A stretch of DNA of 64,000 bases from Macrobrachium rosenbergii (Eukaryota > Arthropoda > Malacostraca > Decapoda > Palaemonidae), in the NCBI RefSeq assembly GCF_040412425.1, contig NC_089744.1, forward strand, positions 35,322,599-35,386,598, in the 5' to 3' direction. Below are positions 40,501 to 47,526 of this stretch, in pieces. The notes below the pieces were generated by a model. That model was not told where the DNA came from. It worked only from the letters and a program-made list of their open reading frames with translations, and did no database searches. Position 1 is the first letter of the stretch, and each line of letters opens with the position of its first letter. The position numbers were made by a program, and so were the translations under genes.

Positions 40501-43500
40501 GGCCAGAAGGGAGCGACTAGTGTCATCAAGACGTTCTGATGAGAACTGAACTTGTTTAACACTTCCTGAATCATCACAAAGGGGGGGACAGGCATAGATG
40601 TCTAGGTCTGTCCAGTCTAACAACACTGTGTCCATCGTCCAAGCTAAAGGGGCCACGACTGACGAGCAAAAGAGAGAAAGTCGGTTGTTCTTTGAAGTAG
40701 CAAAGAGATCTATGGAGGGCTTGCCCCAAAGCCTCCACAGATCGTTGCAGACTCTGGAATGCAATGTCCACTCTGTAGGGAGAACCTGGTGACTGCGACT
40801 TAACTGGTCCGCCAGAACATTCATCTTCCCCTGCATGAAGTTGGGAGTAGCTCAACTTGATTCTACTCCACCCATAACAGAAGGTCTTTGGCTGCCTCGT
40901 AGAGAGTGAAAGAGTGGGTGACCCCCTGCTTGCGAAAGTAGGATAGAGCTGTGGTGATGTCTGAGTAAATCGCAACAATTTTCCCCAATGCCAGTGAGAA
41001 AAAGCTTGAAGGCCCAGATGAATGACTTTCAACTCCTGATGTTTATATGTAGCAATTTCTGAGTTGCGGTCCACGTCCCCAACACCTTCCGACTCCCTAA
41101 CAGGGCTCCCCACCCTACGTCTGAGGTGCCGGAGTAGAATTCTAGGCTGGGGTTCAGAGGAGACAGAGAGAGTCCTTTCTGAAGTCTCTCCTAGGATAAC
41201 CACCATCAAAGATCCTCCTTAATCTCCAATGTTACTGGGAAGACTACGGAGTCTAACTGAGTCTTCCTGCACCAATTTGCCTTCAGGAAGAATTGCAGGG
41301 GCCTCAGGTAAAGTCTGCCCAACCTCACAAAAGATTCCACTGAGGCCAGAGTTCCAAGAAGGCTCATCCACACGAACTGCAAAATTCTCATATCACTAAT
41401 TGGCAACTGTCAACTGCGCCTCAAGCTATCGTGGTTTGCGGATCACCATCTCTCAGCACTACTGCCAAACTGAGTCAAGAACAGATGCAACATAATAAGG
41501 CATATTCTTCATTTTTTCTTCACATATTACAAGCATCTAAAATCTGAAAGCACCAGTGTATTCAGGGTGAATTTATCATAAGAAAACACAAGTTTTATTT
41601 TATCTTGATCGCATGAATGACGCAAAATCCAATGATAAGTAAAAACAGGTATAAAGAATTAAATGCTTCTCTCTTCACTTTTACACATAATTCCTTTGTT
41701 TTATCTTACTGATTTCAGGAAATCATGATTTAGTTGTACAATTAATACCGAATCCTATGGTATGACCAAAACTTTCCTACCTTGTGCAAACAGTGAGATA
41801 AATGAAGAAATATAAATATACTGCTTGTTTTCTGAGCTGCAGACGTAAAAATGAGACAGTGAGCAAGCTGCCTACCTCCTGGTACCAGCTAATCAGAGGC
41901 CGCCAAACAAACGTCTCATAGGCCCAAGAATCTACCTTAAGTGAACCAGCTATAGCGATGGTCTCGCTACCTGCGAAATTTTAATTTTTGGTCTGCCGTG
42001 GTAGGAAGCTGTTAGCTATGCAATTGCTTGGTAAGTCAATTATATAAAAATTGGGACAACTAAAAATATTGCATTTTCAACCTGAATCATAGGTAAATGT
42101 TTGAATTAGACACATTACTCACCTGTAATTATGTATCCATATGCTGCTAATTGTCCTGCCATATATTCACTGTCAGAGCTATTATGGGCACAACCCCATG
42201 TTTTCACAAATATCTTCTGTGTTCCAGGAATGATGCTGTCACAGTAATCTGTAACTTCACACTCTCCATTCTGTAAAACTTGTATCATTAGTGATCAGAA
42301 GAGATTAAAAATCACAAACTGAAAACATACACTTCACATGATTGGATATTTTTAAGAAGTTAATTACACAGCATACACAATATATGATATGGCTAACCAT
42401 CATCATCTCCATTGCTATTATCTTTATTTAGGAAGAGACCCTCTCTTGAACAAGTTTCACTGAAAATAATGGCTGCATCTGCAGAGAAGATTTCATACTT
42501 CATTTTCTTTATTTATCCTGTAATTATCTTTCTGTGGGACATAAATCATTCAGAAGATGAACTATATTCATCTTATAATGGAGGGTGTAGACACATTTGG
42601 TTATCGACACAGTCCAGTCTTTTGGTTTTCTTTTTACTATAACAAAGAAAGATGACAAAAAGACTGTAAACTGCACAGCACATAATTACAAACATACGAT
42701 AATCAGTTAGTTTATGGGGGTATTTACATGGTACTGTCGTACACGGTACTGGTGAATGCAAAGGTTGCAATGCTGCAATCTCAAGACAATCAGGGTCACT
42801 GCTCATGCAGGGTGCTAAGATTTTCAGTCCAGGTAGTTAGTGTCAAAGGTCTTCTCATGGTGATGGGCAGGAAGGAATTCTTTTGTAAGACATTTGATAA
42901 AGGTTCCACCTTAATATATATCATGCCTCATGGAGCAGTACCAATCTATTGGTGGCCTGAATAAAGTTCTGCCTAGTTAGAAGAGTGCCATGGGTATCGT
43001 CATAGTGCTTCCTCATGGCAGCCCCTTGAATGTGGCATGAAATCCAATTACATTAGCAAACTGTAGTCGTACTTGTGTAGGAGCTGGAATATCCCCTAAG
43101 ATGGGGAACTGGAACAGAAGGACCATAATCATCATCTTTAAGGTATTATGCATATATAAGGCAGGGTGTTTCTATATAATAGACGTGAGGTCATGTTGCT
43201 ATACTAAATAGCAAGTCTGATGGCTCTGTCTGAGTCAGGAGATGAGCAAATTATAGTCATACTTATGTAGGAGCTGGGACCTAGGGTGGGGAACTGAAAC
43301 AGAAAGACCAAAATCATCATCTTTAGGGTATTGTGCACATATGGGGCAGGGTTTTTTTTCTATATAACAGACTTCAGGTCATGTTGTAGTCATACTTCTG
43401 TAGGAACCGAGATATCCCCTAGGAATGGAAACTGGGACTGAAAAAACATAATCAACATCTTTAAGGTATTGTGCACATATAGGGTAAGTTTTTTTTTTTA

Positions 43501-45983
43501 TGTAACAGACTTGAAATCATGTTGTTGTTATACTAAATGACAAGTCTGGCATTCTGTCTAGGTCAGGAGGAGTGACCCTGGATGAATGCTGTCTCTAAAG
43601 GTCCCCATACCCTCTCAATGCTTAAGACCTCATATGTGCCCTATAAAACATTTTCACTTGTGATATCCTGTTTTGGCAGGGTAGAGGAGTTCCTTGGGTA
43701 CCATATATCACATGCCTTCCTGATTTTTATACCTACGTCACAGCTGGGGTCATCGTTGTTGACCAGGATTGTGCTGCCTGGCCAAAGTCTTGATGGGTAT
43801 TGTACTTAAAGGAGCAATGGAAATTGGTCTCTCAAGTCCGACACTGATGGCACTGCACTTTTACCTTGTGGAGTATTCACTTCATCCATTAAGACAGAGA
43901 CCTAGGTTAGTAATTCCTACAAATAACAGTCTTCATCCCTTACTTTTAATGCTTTTGGTGCATTGAAAATGACGTAAACTGCAGTTTTATTGAGTTTTTC
44001 ATCAAAAAAACCTCCAAATTTTTATTATTCTGCCGTTTTGGAGCCATATTTCTTCCGTTGGATCAGTGTCGTAAGCATCGTAACCCCGGAACATGTGTTG
44101 TAAACCAGGAAATAATTTCTGATGAATATATTTGAAAAGCGTCGTAACCTCGGAACGTTGTAAACTGGGGACTGCCTGTACAGTAACTGGTAGAGTGGGA
44201 TGCTTTTATTTTCAACTTCAATGTAGCAATAAGACATAACTGAATTCTATAACTGCCATCTGGAGATATCCAAATATATTTATAAATGTCTTCCTGTTGG
44301 AAAAGGTTATCTCCAATTACCAGATTTTATTTGGCACAAATCTAATTATTTGCACTCCATTTTCATCAGCAATCCTAAGCCTTAACTGTCTATTACAACC
44401 ATTAAACCTTTACTGCATTCTTAAAAAAACTTCTCATATCTCTTTCTGGGGCTATACCCATAGTGCAATCGATATTTATTTCTTCTAATGATCATTAGTC
44501 ATGCATAACACACTATAATGCTGTGTAATTATTGCAGTAATCTACTAGGCTCAATGTTCTCTAGTTAGTCAGTGCTTTTTCTGTATTCGGTGTATCCAAT
44601 TGACATAATATAACTCTGTGAAAAATAATTAAGATACTGTACTATACCCAGTTTCTGATATATCACAACATGAACCATTTAGTACAGGAAAAAAATATCA
44701 TACATAGTATTTCAACAATGATATATTCTGAGAGAACAAATAACATTCTCTTAAAAAAACACCAAATTTAGAACATGTCAAGATTATCAATGATTTTACA
44801 ATCATTTATACTGCGCATCTATGGTCAGTTCAAGACATTTTTATCATTTACATCGCCAACTTCCACATGCCATAACCCACCATAATCAGCTACTGGTACT
44901 GTAATAGGCAATACAATGCCAAATACAGTACAGTATAAGATCACCAGGCAGGGAATACCAGCATTCATTTGATAACTTGAAATAGCAACCAAAGGTAAAA
45001 GAAGATATGAACCAAGTACAGTATATACTTAACAACTCTATAGTAGTACATTTTTAGTTTTCTGTACAAGAAAACTACTGTGCCAGCCGGCTTTGTCTGT
45101 CTGTTTGCACTTTATTCTGTCCGCACTTTTTCTGTCCACCCTCAGATCTTAAAAGCTACTGAGGCTAGAGGGCTGCAAATTGCTATGTTGATCATCCACC
45201 CTCCAATCATCAAACATTCCAAATTGCAGCCCTCTAGCCCTCAGGAGTTTTGATTTTGTTTAAGATTAAAGTTAGCCATGATCGTGCATCTGGCAACACC
45301 ATAAGACAGGCCACCACCGGGCAGTGGCTGAAAGTTTCACAGGCCACGGCTCATACAGCATTATATGCTGTACAGAAAACTTTGGCGCACTTTTTACTTG
45401 CTATTCATTACCCATCAAAGAAAACACAGCAGTAGTTTGCATTAATTCTGAATAGTCTACTTTTCCTGCCTGTATCATTTTTGTATTTGTGTAGGAACAC
45501 TTAATGATTATTTGATGCATGTATTATATGCATTCTGAATATGATACATCAATGGTAAAAACATTTATAGCCTAATCACACATAACAATTAATGTTCATA
45601 CTAAAAAGGGTTTAAGTTGAATACGGTCTAATTTCTTTTCTCCATTGCATTTCTGTATAACCTTAGACTTTTACTACTAACCTGAATACAAGAGAAAAGC
45701 AACAGACTGTATTATACACAATTTCAAATGACTTGGACTACTTTACTAGTCATTTACTGACAATCGTCTAAACTACTGTATTAGACAAACTTTAAGAAAG
45801 ATCAGTCTCATATGATATAACTTCCTTTCAGTGAGGGACCTGTAATTCTCAACAATAGCTCTAATGTTTTACCTCTTGACGTGTTGCTTTCTTGCGATGT
45901 CTTACTCTTGGCATTACAGAGTTACGATACCTTGGTGCCAACACTTCTCCATCATCTTGAAACAAATCTTCTATATCTTCCAT
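3298..45983 (-). CDS. CDKAL1: CDKAL1 tRNA methylthiotransferase, ten coding exons (overall gene model)
   Basis: CDKAL1-family enzymes are radical-SAM methylthiotransferases that convert t6A37 to ms2t6A37 in tRNA-Lys(UUU), with a C-terminal tail anchor in the ER membrane. Ten exons (45873-45983, 42123-42270, 35068-35205, 34782-34874, 29132-29320, 22289-22491, 16902-17047, 13119-13299, 12691-12837, 3298-3615) join in phase with GT/AG borders at all nine introns and sum to 1674 nt, 557 residues plus stop. The order is MTTase N-domain (Cys64, Cys100, Cys129), radical SAM domain with CxxxCxxC at Cys205, Cys209 and Cys212, TRAM domain, and a hydrophobic segment at about 530-551. Nothing is missing or frameshifted, so the gene looks functional. 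The introns carry nearly all the transposons of the window. The start is the ATG matching the IED segment near the family N terminus, but the frame stays open upstream of it, so a few more residues could come from a 5' exon. Confidence 0.95.
4615..7589 (+). mobile_element. TTAA-bounded piggyBac-type non-autonomous element with internal satellite, copy 1
   Basis: The element is 2975 bp including TTAA at both ends (4615-4618, 7586-7589). The terminal inverted repeats are TTAACCCTTAAACGC and GCGTTTAAGGGTTAA, consistent with the TTAA target duplication and CCC start of piggyBac elements. The interior is seven tandem units of about 360-390 bp beginning near 4711, 5089, 5449, 5832, 6212, 6603 and 6983, each with an AACCTTCGGTC-like start, CGCAATTGTAAGCTAAAAC and TCTAGCACAATATTTCG. 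Two 15-bp odd palindromes lie at the left end (GACGTATCATACGTC, GACGTACCGTACGTC). It has no coding capacity and lies in the intron between CDKAL1 exons 9 and 10. Confidence 0.88.
7590..9236. other. CDKAL1 intron 9 sequence, no feature identified
   Basis: I see no conserved coding segment or repeat ends here. The short open frames (7685-7870, 8286-8492, 8812-9096) have no recognisable motif. The moderately GC-rich stretch at 8500-9050 could be an old retroelement, but nothing supports a family. Confidence 0.4.
9239..11151. mobile_element. DNA transposon with TIRs and TA target duplication, carrying nested insertions
   Basis: The left end reads CAGTGACACCTCAACTTA and the right end is its near-perfect inverse (TAAGTTGAGGTGTCAGTG, one mismatch near the tip). 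Both are flanked by TA (9237-9238 and 11152-11153). TA duplication and CAGTG-type tips fit the pogo/Tigger branch of Tc1/mariner. No transposase is recognisable inside; part of the interior is a LINE fragment that must have inserted later. Confidence 0.7.
9330..9990 (+). pseudogene. 3' fragment of a non-LTR retrotransposon (I/Jockey-like ORF2 end)
   Basis: An open stretch near 9380-9600 translates with [20 protein letters not shown] and then CERCNIP...IKHLD, the C-terminal HxxxC-type zinc-binding tail seen in Jockey/I-type ORF2 proteins. The frame is then broken by TGA. A T-rich tract with ATTT repeats and an AACTAACTAACT tail follow, consistent with a LINE 3' end. It is nested in the TIR element at 9239-11151. 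Confidence 0.7.
11477..12050. repeat. nested inverted repeat bounded by AAT microsatellites
   Basis: The outer arms (about 11477-11565 and 11945-12050) are inverse copies: AATGTGATTGCTGCATTAATC against GATTAATGCAG...GCAATCACATT, each next to a run of AAT. The inner arms (11568-11627 and 11650-11711) share TGGTTTGGAGTAGAATGATG and its complement and close on a small GGGGCA/TGCCCC hairpin. The arrangement resembles a foldback element. It lies in CDKAL1 intron 9. Confidence 0.75.
12008..12050. repeat. (AAT)n microsatellite
   Basis: About 14 perfect AAT units, adjacent to the right outer arm of the foldback repeat. Confidence 0.95.
12691..12837 (-). CDS. CDKAL1: CDKAL1 coding exon 9 (start of TRAM domain)
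   Basis: The 147-nt exon is exactly 49 codons (residues 404-452), phase 0 at both ends. It encodes [19 protein letters not shown] and [11 protein letters not shown], entering the TRAM RNA-binding domain. Donor GTAAGT; the acceptor region is purine-poor only over a short stretch (TTTTTTCAG). Confidence 0.93.
13119..13299 (-). CDS. CDKAL1: CDKAL1 coding exon 8 (end of radical SAM domain)
   Basis: The 181-nt exon encodes residues 343-403: [20 protein letters not shown] and [19 protein letters not shown] are textbook family motifs. It ends with complete codons (PTKE). Acceptor TTTTTCCAG, donor GTAAGA. The gap to exon 9 is 281 bp. A long inverted repeat begins just upstream in the intron, at 13382. 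Confidence 0.95.
13382..14271. repeat. long inverted repeat, two arms of about 345 bp with a 195-bp spacer
   Basis: The left arm 13382-13726 and right arm 13922-14271 are inverse copies over their full length (for example AATAATAGGTTTCAAAAACA against TGTTTTTGAAACCTATTATG, and AATGAGGAAGATGACTAAC against GTTAGTCATCTTCCTCATT). They differ by scattered substitutions and small indels. An open frame of 69 codons in the left arm (13516-13725) is destroyed in the right arm by indels, so it is unlikely to be a gene. The structure sits in CDKAL1 intron 7 next to exon 8. Confidence 0.85.
14276..16901. other. CDKAL1 intron 7, no gene identified
   Basis: A/T-rich intron sequence. The paired open frames around 15344-15547 on both strands show no recognised motif. 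Near 16480-16640 a short stretch (frame with KSWKDVV and KWFRHVK) hints at a LINE 3' remnant, too short to name. Confidence 0.4.
16902..17047 (-). CDS. CDKAL1: CDKAL1 coding exon 7 (radical SAM core)
   Basis: The 146-nt exon starts in frame ([20 protein letters not shown]) and leaves two bases of an Arg codon. It contains the [16 protein letters not shown] segment typical of methylthiotransferases. Acceptor CTTTTTTAG, donor GTATTG. Confidence 0.93.
17048..18525. other. CDKAL1 intron 6 sequence, nothing recognised
   Basis: A/T-rich sequence between exon 7 and the DIRS element. I find no coding segment, terminal repeats or microsatellite of note. Confidence 0.5.
18530..21935 (-). mobile_element. 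degraded DIRS-type tyrosine-recombinase retrotransposon
   Basis: On the minus strand the order is RT, RNase H, YR, as in DIRS elements. RT pieces lie at 21049-21509 (RT palm, then [14 protein letters not shown], in which the catalytic YLDD reads YLDN). An RNase H-linker piece lies at 20482-20856 ([17 protein letters not shown]), then [20 protein letters not shown] at 20184-20426. A recombinase remnant near 19750-19850 reads [13 protein letters not shown]. At the 3' end 18540-18575 (TTAATTATTTGAATATCTACC) pairs inversely with 18740-18775, the terminal/internal repeat layout of DIRS. Frames are broken throughout. No left terminal repeat was found, so the 5' end is probably truncated. Confidence 0.75.
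22289..22491 (-). CDS. CDKAL1: CDKAL1 coding exon 6 (radical SAM core)
   Basis: The 203-nt exon encodes residues 227-294, including [17 protein letters not shown] and [16 protein letters not shown], conserved radical SAM barrel segments. The split codon with exon 5 reads Glu, which fixes the acceptor as TTTCAG followed by AGGAAATAG. Donor GTAAGT. Confidence 0.94.
22492..23486. other. CDKAL1 intron 5 sequence, nothing recognised
   Basis: A/T-rich sequence with poly(T) runs. The minus-strand open frame at 23192-23632 overlaps the repeat copy at 23487 and shows no protein motif. Confidence 0.4.
23487..23773 (-). mobile_element. short interspersed repeat (decapod type), copy 1
   Basis: On the minus strand it begins GTGCCGTCAGTGCACCTCA, contains a TGCACTGTAGGCATTGC-like motif, CCCAGCACTGGCCTGTGGCC, and ends in repeated TTCTATATTCTATTCTC. 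The same sequence recurs in the opposite orientation at 61317-61600. I recognise it as a widespread decapod SINE-like repeat. The TATTCTATTC tail repeat suggests target-primed insertion. Confidence 0.8.
24749..24849 (+). repeat. tandem duplication of about 52 bp
   Basis: Two adjacent copies of TTGTCACCATCACTGTCATG and GCTGGAGCACAAATGAGGAA, nearly identical, so the duplication is recent. Confidence 0.9.
24910..24971. repeat. (GA)n microsatellite
   Basis: About 30 uninterrupted GA units. The open frames across it are artefacts of the repeat. Confidence 0.97.
25807..28015 (-). mobile_element. TTAA-bounded piggyBac-type non-autonomous element with internal satellite, copy 2
   Basis: This is the reverse-complement orientation of the element at 4615-7589, 2209 bp, with TTAA at 25807-25810 and 28012-28015 and the same CCCTTAAACG ends. 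It has five tandem units instead of seven; the length difference, 766 bp, equals two units. The outer palindrome GACGTATGATACGTC is intact, but the inner one has decayed (GTCACGGTACGTC). It lies in the intron between CDKAL1 exons 5 and 6. Confidence 0.88.
28016..29131. other. CDKAL1 intron 5 sequence next to exon 5, nothing recognised
   Basis: No motif or terminal repeat was seen; the small open frame at 28269-28490 is without recognisable content. Confidence 0.5.
29132..29320 (-). CDS. CDKAL1: CDKAL1 coding exon 5 (radical SAM CxxxCxxC)
   Basis: The 189-nt exon encodes residues 164-227. It carries [13 protein letters not shown] followed by [14 protein letters not shown], giving the radical SAM cluster cysteines Cys205, Cys209 and Cys212. 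A Gly/Lys/Gln-rich linker precedes it. Acceptor TTTTCAG, donor GTAAGT. The 5.5-kb intron between this exon and exon 4 holds the R4/Dong element. Confidence 0.95.
29321..30827. other. CDKAL1 intron 4 sequence, nothing recognised
   Basis: A/T-rich sequence up to the TAA tract that borders the R4/Dong element. No coding motif or repeat end was identified. Confidence 0.5.
32341..32450 (-). repeat. 54-bp in-frame tandem duplication across the RT active site
   Basis: Two copies of an 18-residue block ([17 protein letters not shown] plus T or A) follow each other without breaking the frame. Each copy contains the FMDD motif, so the RT motif C is doubled. Confidence 0.92.
34421..34508 (-). promoter_or_regulatory. 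5S rRNA-like internal promoter at the R4/Dong 5' end
   Basis: Read on the minus strand, GTTAAGCAACATTGGGGCTG followed by GTCAGTCGTTGGATGGGTGA and CTGC closely follows the middle of eukaryotic 5S rRNA (GTTAAGCAACGTCGGGC... ACTTGGATGGGTGACCGC), covering box A, the intermediate element and box C. In front of it, GCCGTGGCAGAGTGGTTTAG resembles the first part of a type II tRNA. It is not a 5S gene: the flanks do not match and the sequence runs into the LINE 5' UTR. Confidence 0.8.
34509..34570. repeat. (ATT)n microsatellite on the 5' side of the R4/Dong element
   Basis: An imperfect ATT/TTA run beginning ATTATTAATTATTAATTTATT. With the ATT run at 30828-30867 it brackets the element on both sides. 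Confidence 0.92.
34782..34874 (-). CDS. CDKAL1: CDKAL1 coding exon 4
   Basis: The 93-nt exon encodes residues 133-164, with [20 protein letters not shown], a diagnostic segment between the MTTase and radical SAM domains. Acceptor TTTTGACAG; donor GTTTGT, which is weaker than the others. It sits only about 210 bp upstream (in gene direction) of the TAA tract that borders the R4/Dong insertion. Confidence 0.93.
35068..35205 (-). CDS. CDKAL1: CDKAL1 coding exon 3 (MTTase cluster cysteines)
   Basis: The 138-nt exon encodes residues 87-133 (both ends split). It contains [19 protein letters not shown] and VVVAGCVPQ, supplying Cys100 and Cys129, the second and third auxiliary-cluster cysteines. Donor GTAAGG, acceptor CTTTCAG. 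It lies 193 bp upstream of exon 4, the shortest intron but one in the gene. Confidence 0.93.
35206..36129. other. CDKAL1 intron 2 sequence, nothing recognised
   Basis: A/T-rich sequence without recognisable coding or repeat ends. Confidence 0.5.
36130..37330 (-). pseudogene. DIRS-type tyrosine recombinase relic
   Basis: The minus-strand frame from about 37330 to 36869 contains [20 protein letters not shown], then [20 protein letters not shown] and [15 protein letters not shown], the layout of the DIRS recombinase (KWDLSLVL...ASLRHLTLKT...CPVRALKFYLKR in typical members). The RRxSELHAL region is eroded. Downstream, 36150-36180 (ACCCACCAATCAAAC) and 36385-36405 (AACCCATCAATCAAAC) with an inverse GATGGGTT near 36333 suggest remnants of the DIRS 3' terminal structure. 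Confidence 0.6.
37364..37447 (+). repeat. tandem repeat, three units of about 28-30 bp
   Basis: The unit AAAGCAGTTACTTCTGTCTC followed by CAAAAGT occurs three times with one ACT insertion. Confidence 0.9.
37448..38845. other. CDKAL1 intron 2 sequence, nothing recognised
   Basis: Probably further decayed retroelement sequence between the recombinase relic and the next DIRS element, but no motif supports it. Confidence 0.4.
38850..38960. repeat. DIRS left inverted terminal repeat (3' side in element orientation)
   Basis: Pairs with 41940-42050 across about 100 bp, with scattered mismatches; the core CTTACCAAGCAATT is identical. Confidence 0.85.
41940..42050. repeat. DIRS right inverted terminal repeat (5' side in element orientation)
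   Basis: Inverse of 38850-38960; contains GTCTGCCGTGGTAGGAAGCT followed by GTTAGCTATGCAATTGC. It ends about 70 bp before CDKAL1 exon 2. Confidence 0.85.
42123..42270 (-). CDS. CDKAL1: CDKAL1 coding exon 2 (start of MTTase N-terminal domain)
   Basis: The exon is 148 nt, enters in phase 0 and leaves one base of the next codon. It encodes residues 38 to 86, including [20 protein letters not shown], the highly conserved opening of the MTTase domain. Cys64 in the WGC motif is the first of three cysteines expected to hold the auxiliary [4Fe-4S] cluster. The acceptor is TTTTACAG and the donor GTGAGT. Confidence 0.93.
43062..43570 (+). repeat. tandem array of three diverged units of about 140-190 bp
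   Basis: Three units share TAGTCATACTTATGTAGGAG, then ATCATCATCTTTAGGGTATT, GTGCACATATGG and ATAACAGACTTCAGGTCATG. They differ by indels and substitutions. In the intron between CDKAL1 exons 1 and 2. Confidence 0.85.
43571..45056. other. CDKAL1 intron 1 sequence, nothing recognised
   Basis: No coding motif. A small pair AGCATCGTAACCCCGGAAC and AGCGTCGTAACCTCGGAACG near 44075-44155 is a short local duplication. Confidence 0.45.
45057..45380. mobile_element. small non-autonomous element with 12-bp terminal inverted repeats
   Basis: The 324-bp element starts GTTTTCTGTACA and ends TGTACAGAAAAC, perfect inverses. Inside, GAGGCTAGAGGGCTGCAAAT (45160-45180) has an inverse partner TTGCAGCCCTCTAGCCCTCA (45220-45243), so the left half folds into a hairpin. 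I recognise the CCGGC...CTGTCTGT and CAGGCCACGGCTCATACAGC stretches as a common decapod repeat. No clear target-site duplication. Confidence 0.75.
45873..45983 (-). CDS. CDKAL1: CDKAL1 coding exon 1 (residues 1-37)
   Basis: The exon runs from an acceptor (CTTCAG, exon edge 46011) to a GT donor at 45872-45871. The ATG at 45983-45981 opens with MEDIEDLF, resembling the DDIEDI stretch near the start of vertebrate CDKAL1, followed by a basic stretch (RVRHRKK). About 28 nt between the acceptor and the ATG are either 5' UTR or extra coding sequence, because no stop interrupts the frame there. The acceptor shows that another exon lies upstream. Confidence 0.88.
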
Positions 45984-46302
45984 TGTAAATGGCTTACGAG
46001 CTTTCAAATATCTGAAGAAAAGAGGAACAATGACATAAAATTATCCAGTAACCTTGACAATTTGTTATTTCAAAAGAAGATTTTTATGGTGCATTTTTGA
46101 CACACTTCTACCTTGTACGTGGTTTGACATGCAATTGCAAAAGTTTTGCATTTTATGTTGCTGAATTGTTATTTATTGAAATATTTTTGTGATATTTTCT
46201 GAAAATATCGGTGAGTGATGTAGCTAACCATACCTATTGCCAGATTGCATTGGAGGGCAGTGAAAACATGATTTTTAGGCTAATTTCTAATTTTCCATTT
46301 TC

Positions 46303-47457
46303 TTGTATTTTCCAGATTTCAACATGGCGAAGATATTCCTGATGGAGGAGGAATATTTGAGCTCCCTTTTTGAGAGCAGTGATGAAGAGGAACCTTCACA
46401 AATCATCTATGAGACAGGCAACGTATATGACGACCTGCATGACACCCTCACGTGGCAGGAGGAGGAGGAGGCTATCCCCCTTTTGGAGGATGATCCTGAC
46501 GATGAGGAACCTTACGTTCTCCAAGATTTGTCTGCTAGTGAACCGGTTCCCTTGCTGCATTCTCCTGGGCCTTCTTCAGCATCATCTGGGCCTTCTTCAG
46601 CTGCTGCTCTTGGGCCTTCTTCAGCATCTAATCCTGAGGCTTCCCTTAGTCCTTCGGAGCTCAAAAGTAGGAAAAGAAGGAGAGGGCCTCTCTGCCCTGC
46701 TGAAGGTGTGCCATTGAAGAGGTTACCGAAGGACTCGTACTGGACGAAGGACAAGACGAAGTGGCACTCAGAGCCAAACTCTGCACTGTCACCCATCATG
46801 CAGCCAGATAGATTTGACAATGCAGGCCCTACAATGAACGTCTTCGGGTGTAAAACTCCTGCCGAAGTGTTTTCAAAGTTTTTGCCTGATGTATTGCTAG
46901 CAGAGGTATGCGTCCACACCAACGACAAGATCCTCATCTTAAGGAACGAGTATAAGTGGCAAGACGACCCCACCTTCAAGGACGTCACCCTCATGGAGTT
47001 ACGTGTCTTCCATGGTATCCTGATCATGACAGGGGCACGTAAGGATAATCATCTCATGATGGAAGATGTTTTCCAAGGCTTATGGATGCCCCTTTTACAG
47101 GGATGTCATGAGTGAGCAGCACTTCTCCTTTCTTTTGAGGGCTTTACGGTTCAACAGCCTTGCCACGATAAAGGACCGTGTCAAGACCGACAGATTTGCT
47201 GCCATACGGAGTTTGTGGGACCAGGTCATTGCAAATTGCATTGCCAACTATGAACCCAGTGGGCATCTTCCTGTGGATGAGCAGCTCCTCGCCTTCAGGG
47301 GACAGTGTGTCTTCAGGATGTACATCCCTAACAAACCAGCCAAGTAAGTTATATGTTTTAATATTTTTTCTAAATTTTACTACATTTACTTCAATGAAAT
47401 CTTATTTTCATAATTCCTACATATTTATTGATGACTAAAAATAGTTTTATGTTAATT

Positions 47458-47526
<69 letters not shown>

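Larger units (their letters stand above)
38850..42050 (-). mobile_element. internally deleted DIRS-type retrotransposon with inverted terminal repeats
   Basis: The ends are inverse copies of about 100 bp: CTTACCAAGCAATTACATAG with TAACAGCCTCCTACCATGGC at 38867-38906, and its complement at 41990-42035. An internal stretch at 39065-39160 carries the end sequence in both orientations, as DIRS elements do. Coding pieces on the minus strand, from 41406 down: RT thumb ([20 protein letters not shown]), RNase H ([15 protein letters not shown]), a linker ([20 protein letters not shown]) and YR (39804-40595: [20 protein letters not shown]). Gag and most of RT are absent, and frames are shifted. The YR piece is 263 codons long but lacks its catalytic C-terminal part in this frame. 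Confidence 0.85.

Noticed and set aside
46303..47115. Domesticated host PGBD gene
   Set aside because: The frame break before the catalytic core and lack of any conserved fusion partner favour a decayed transposon.
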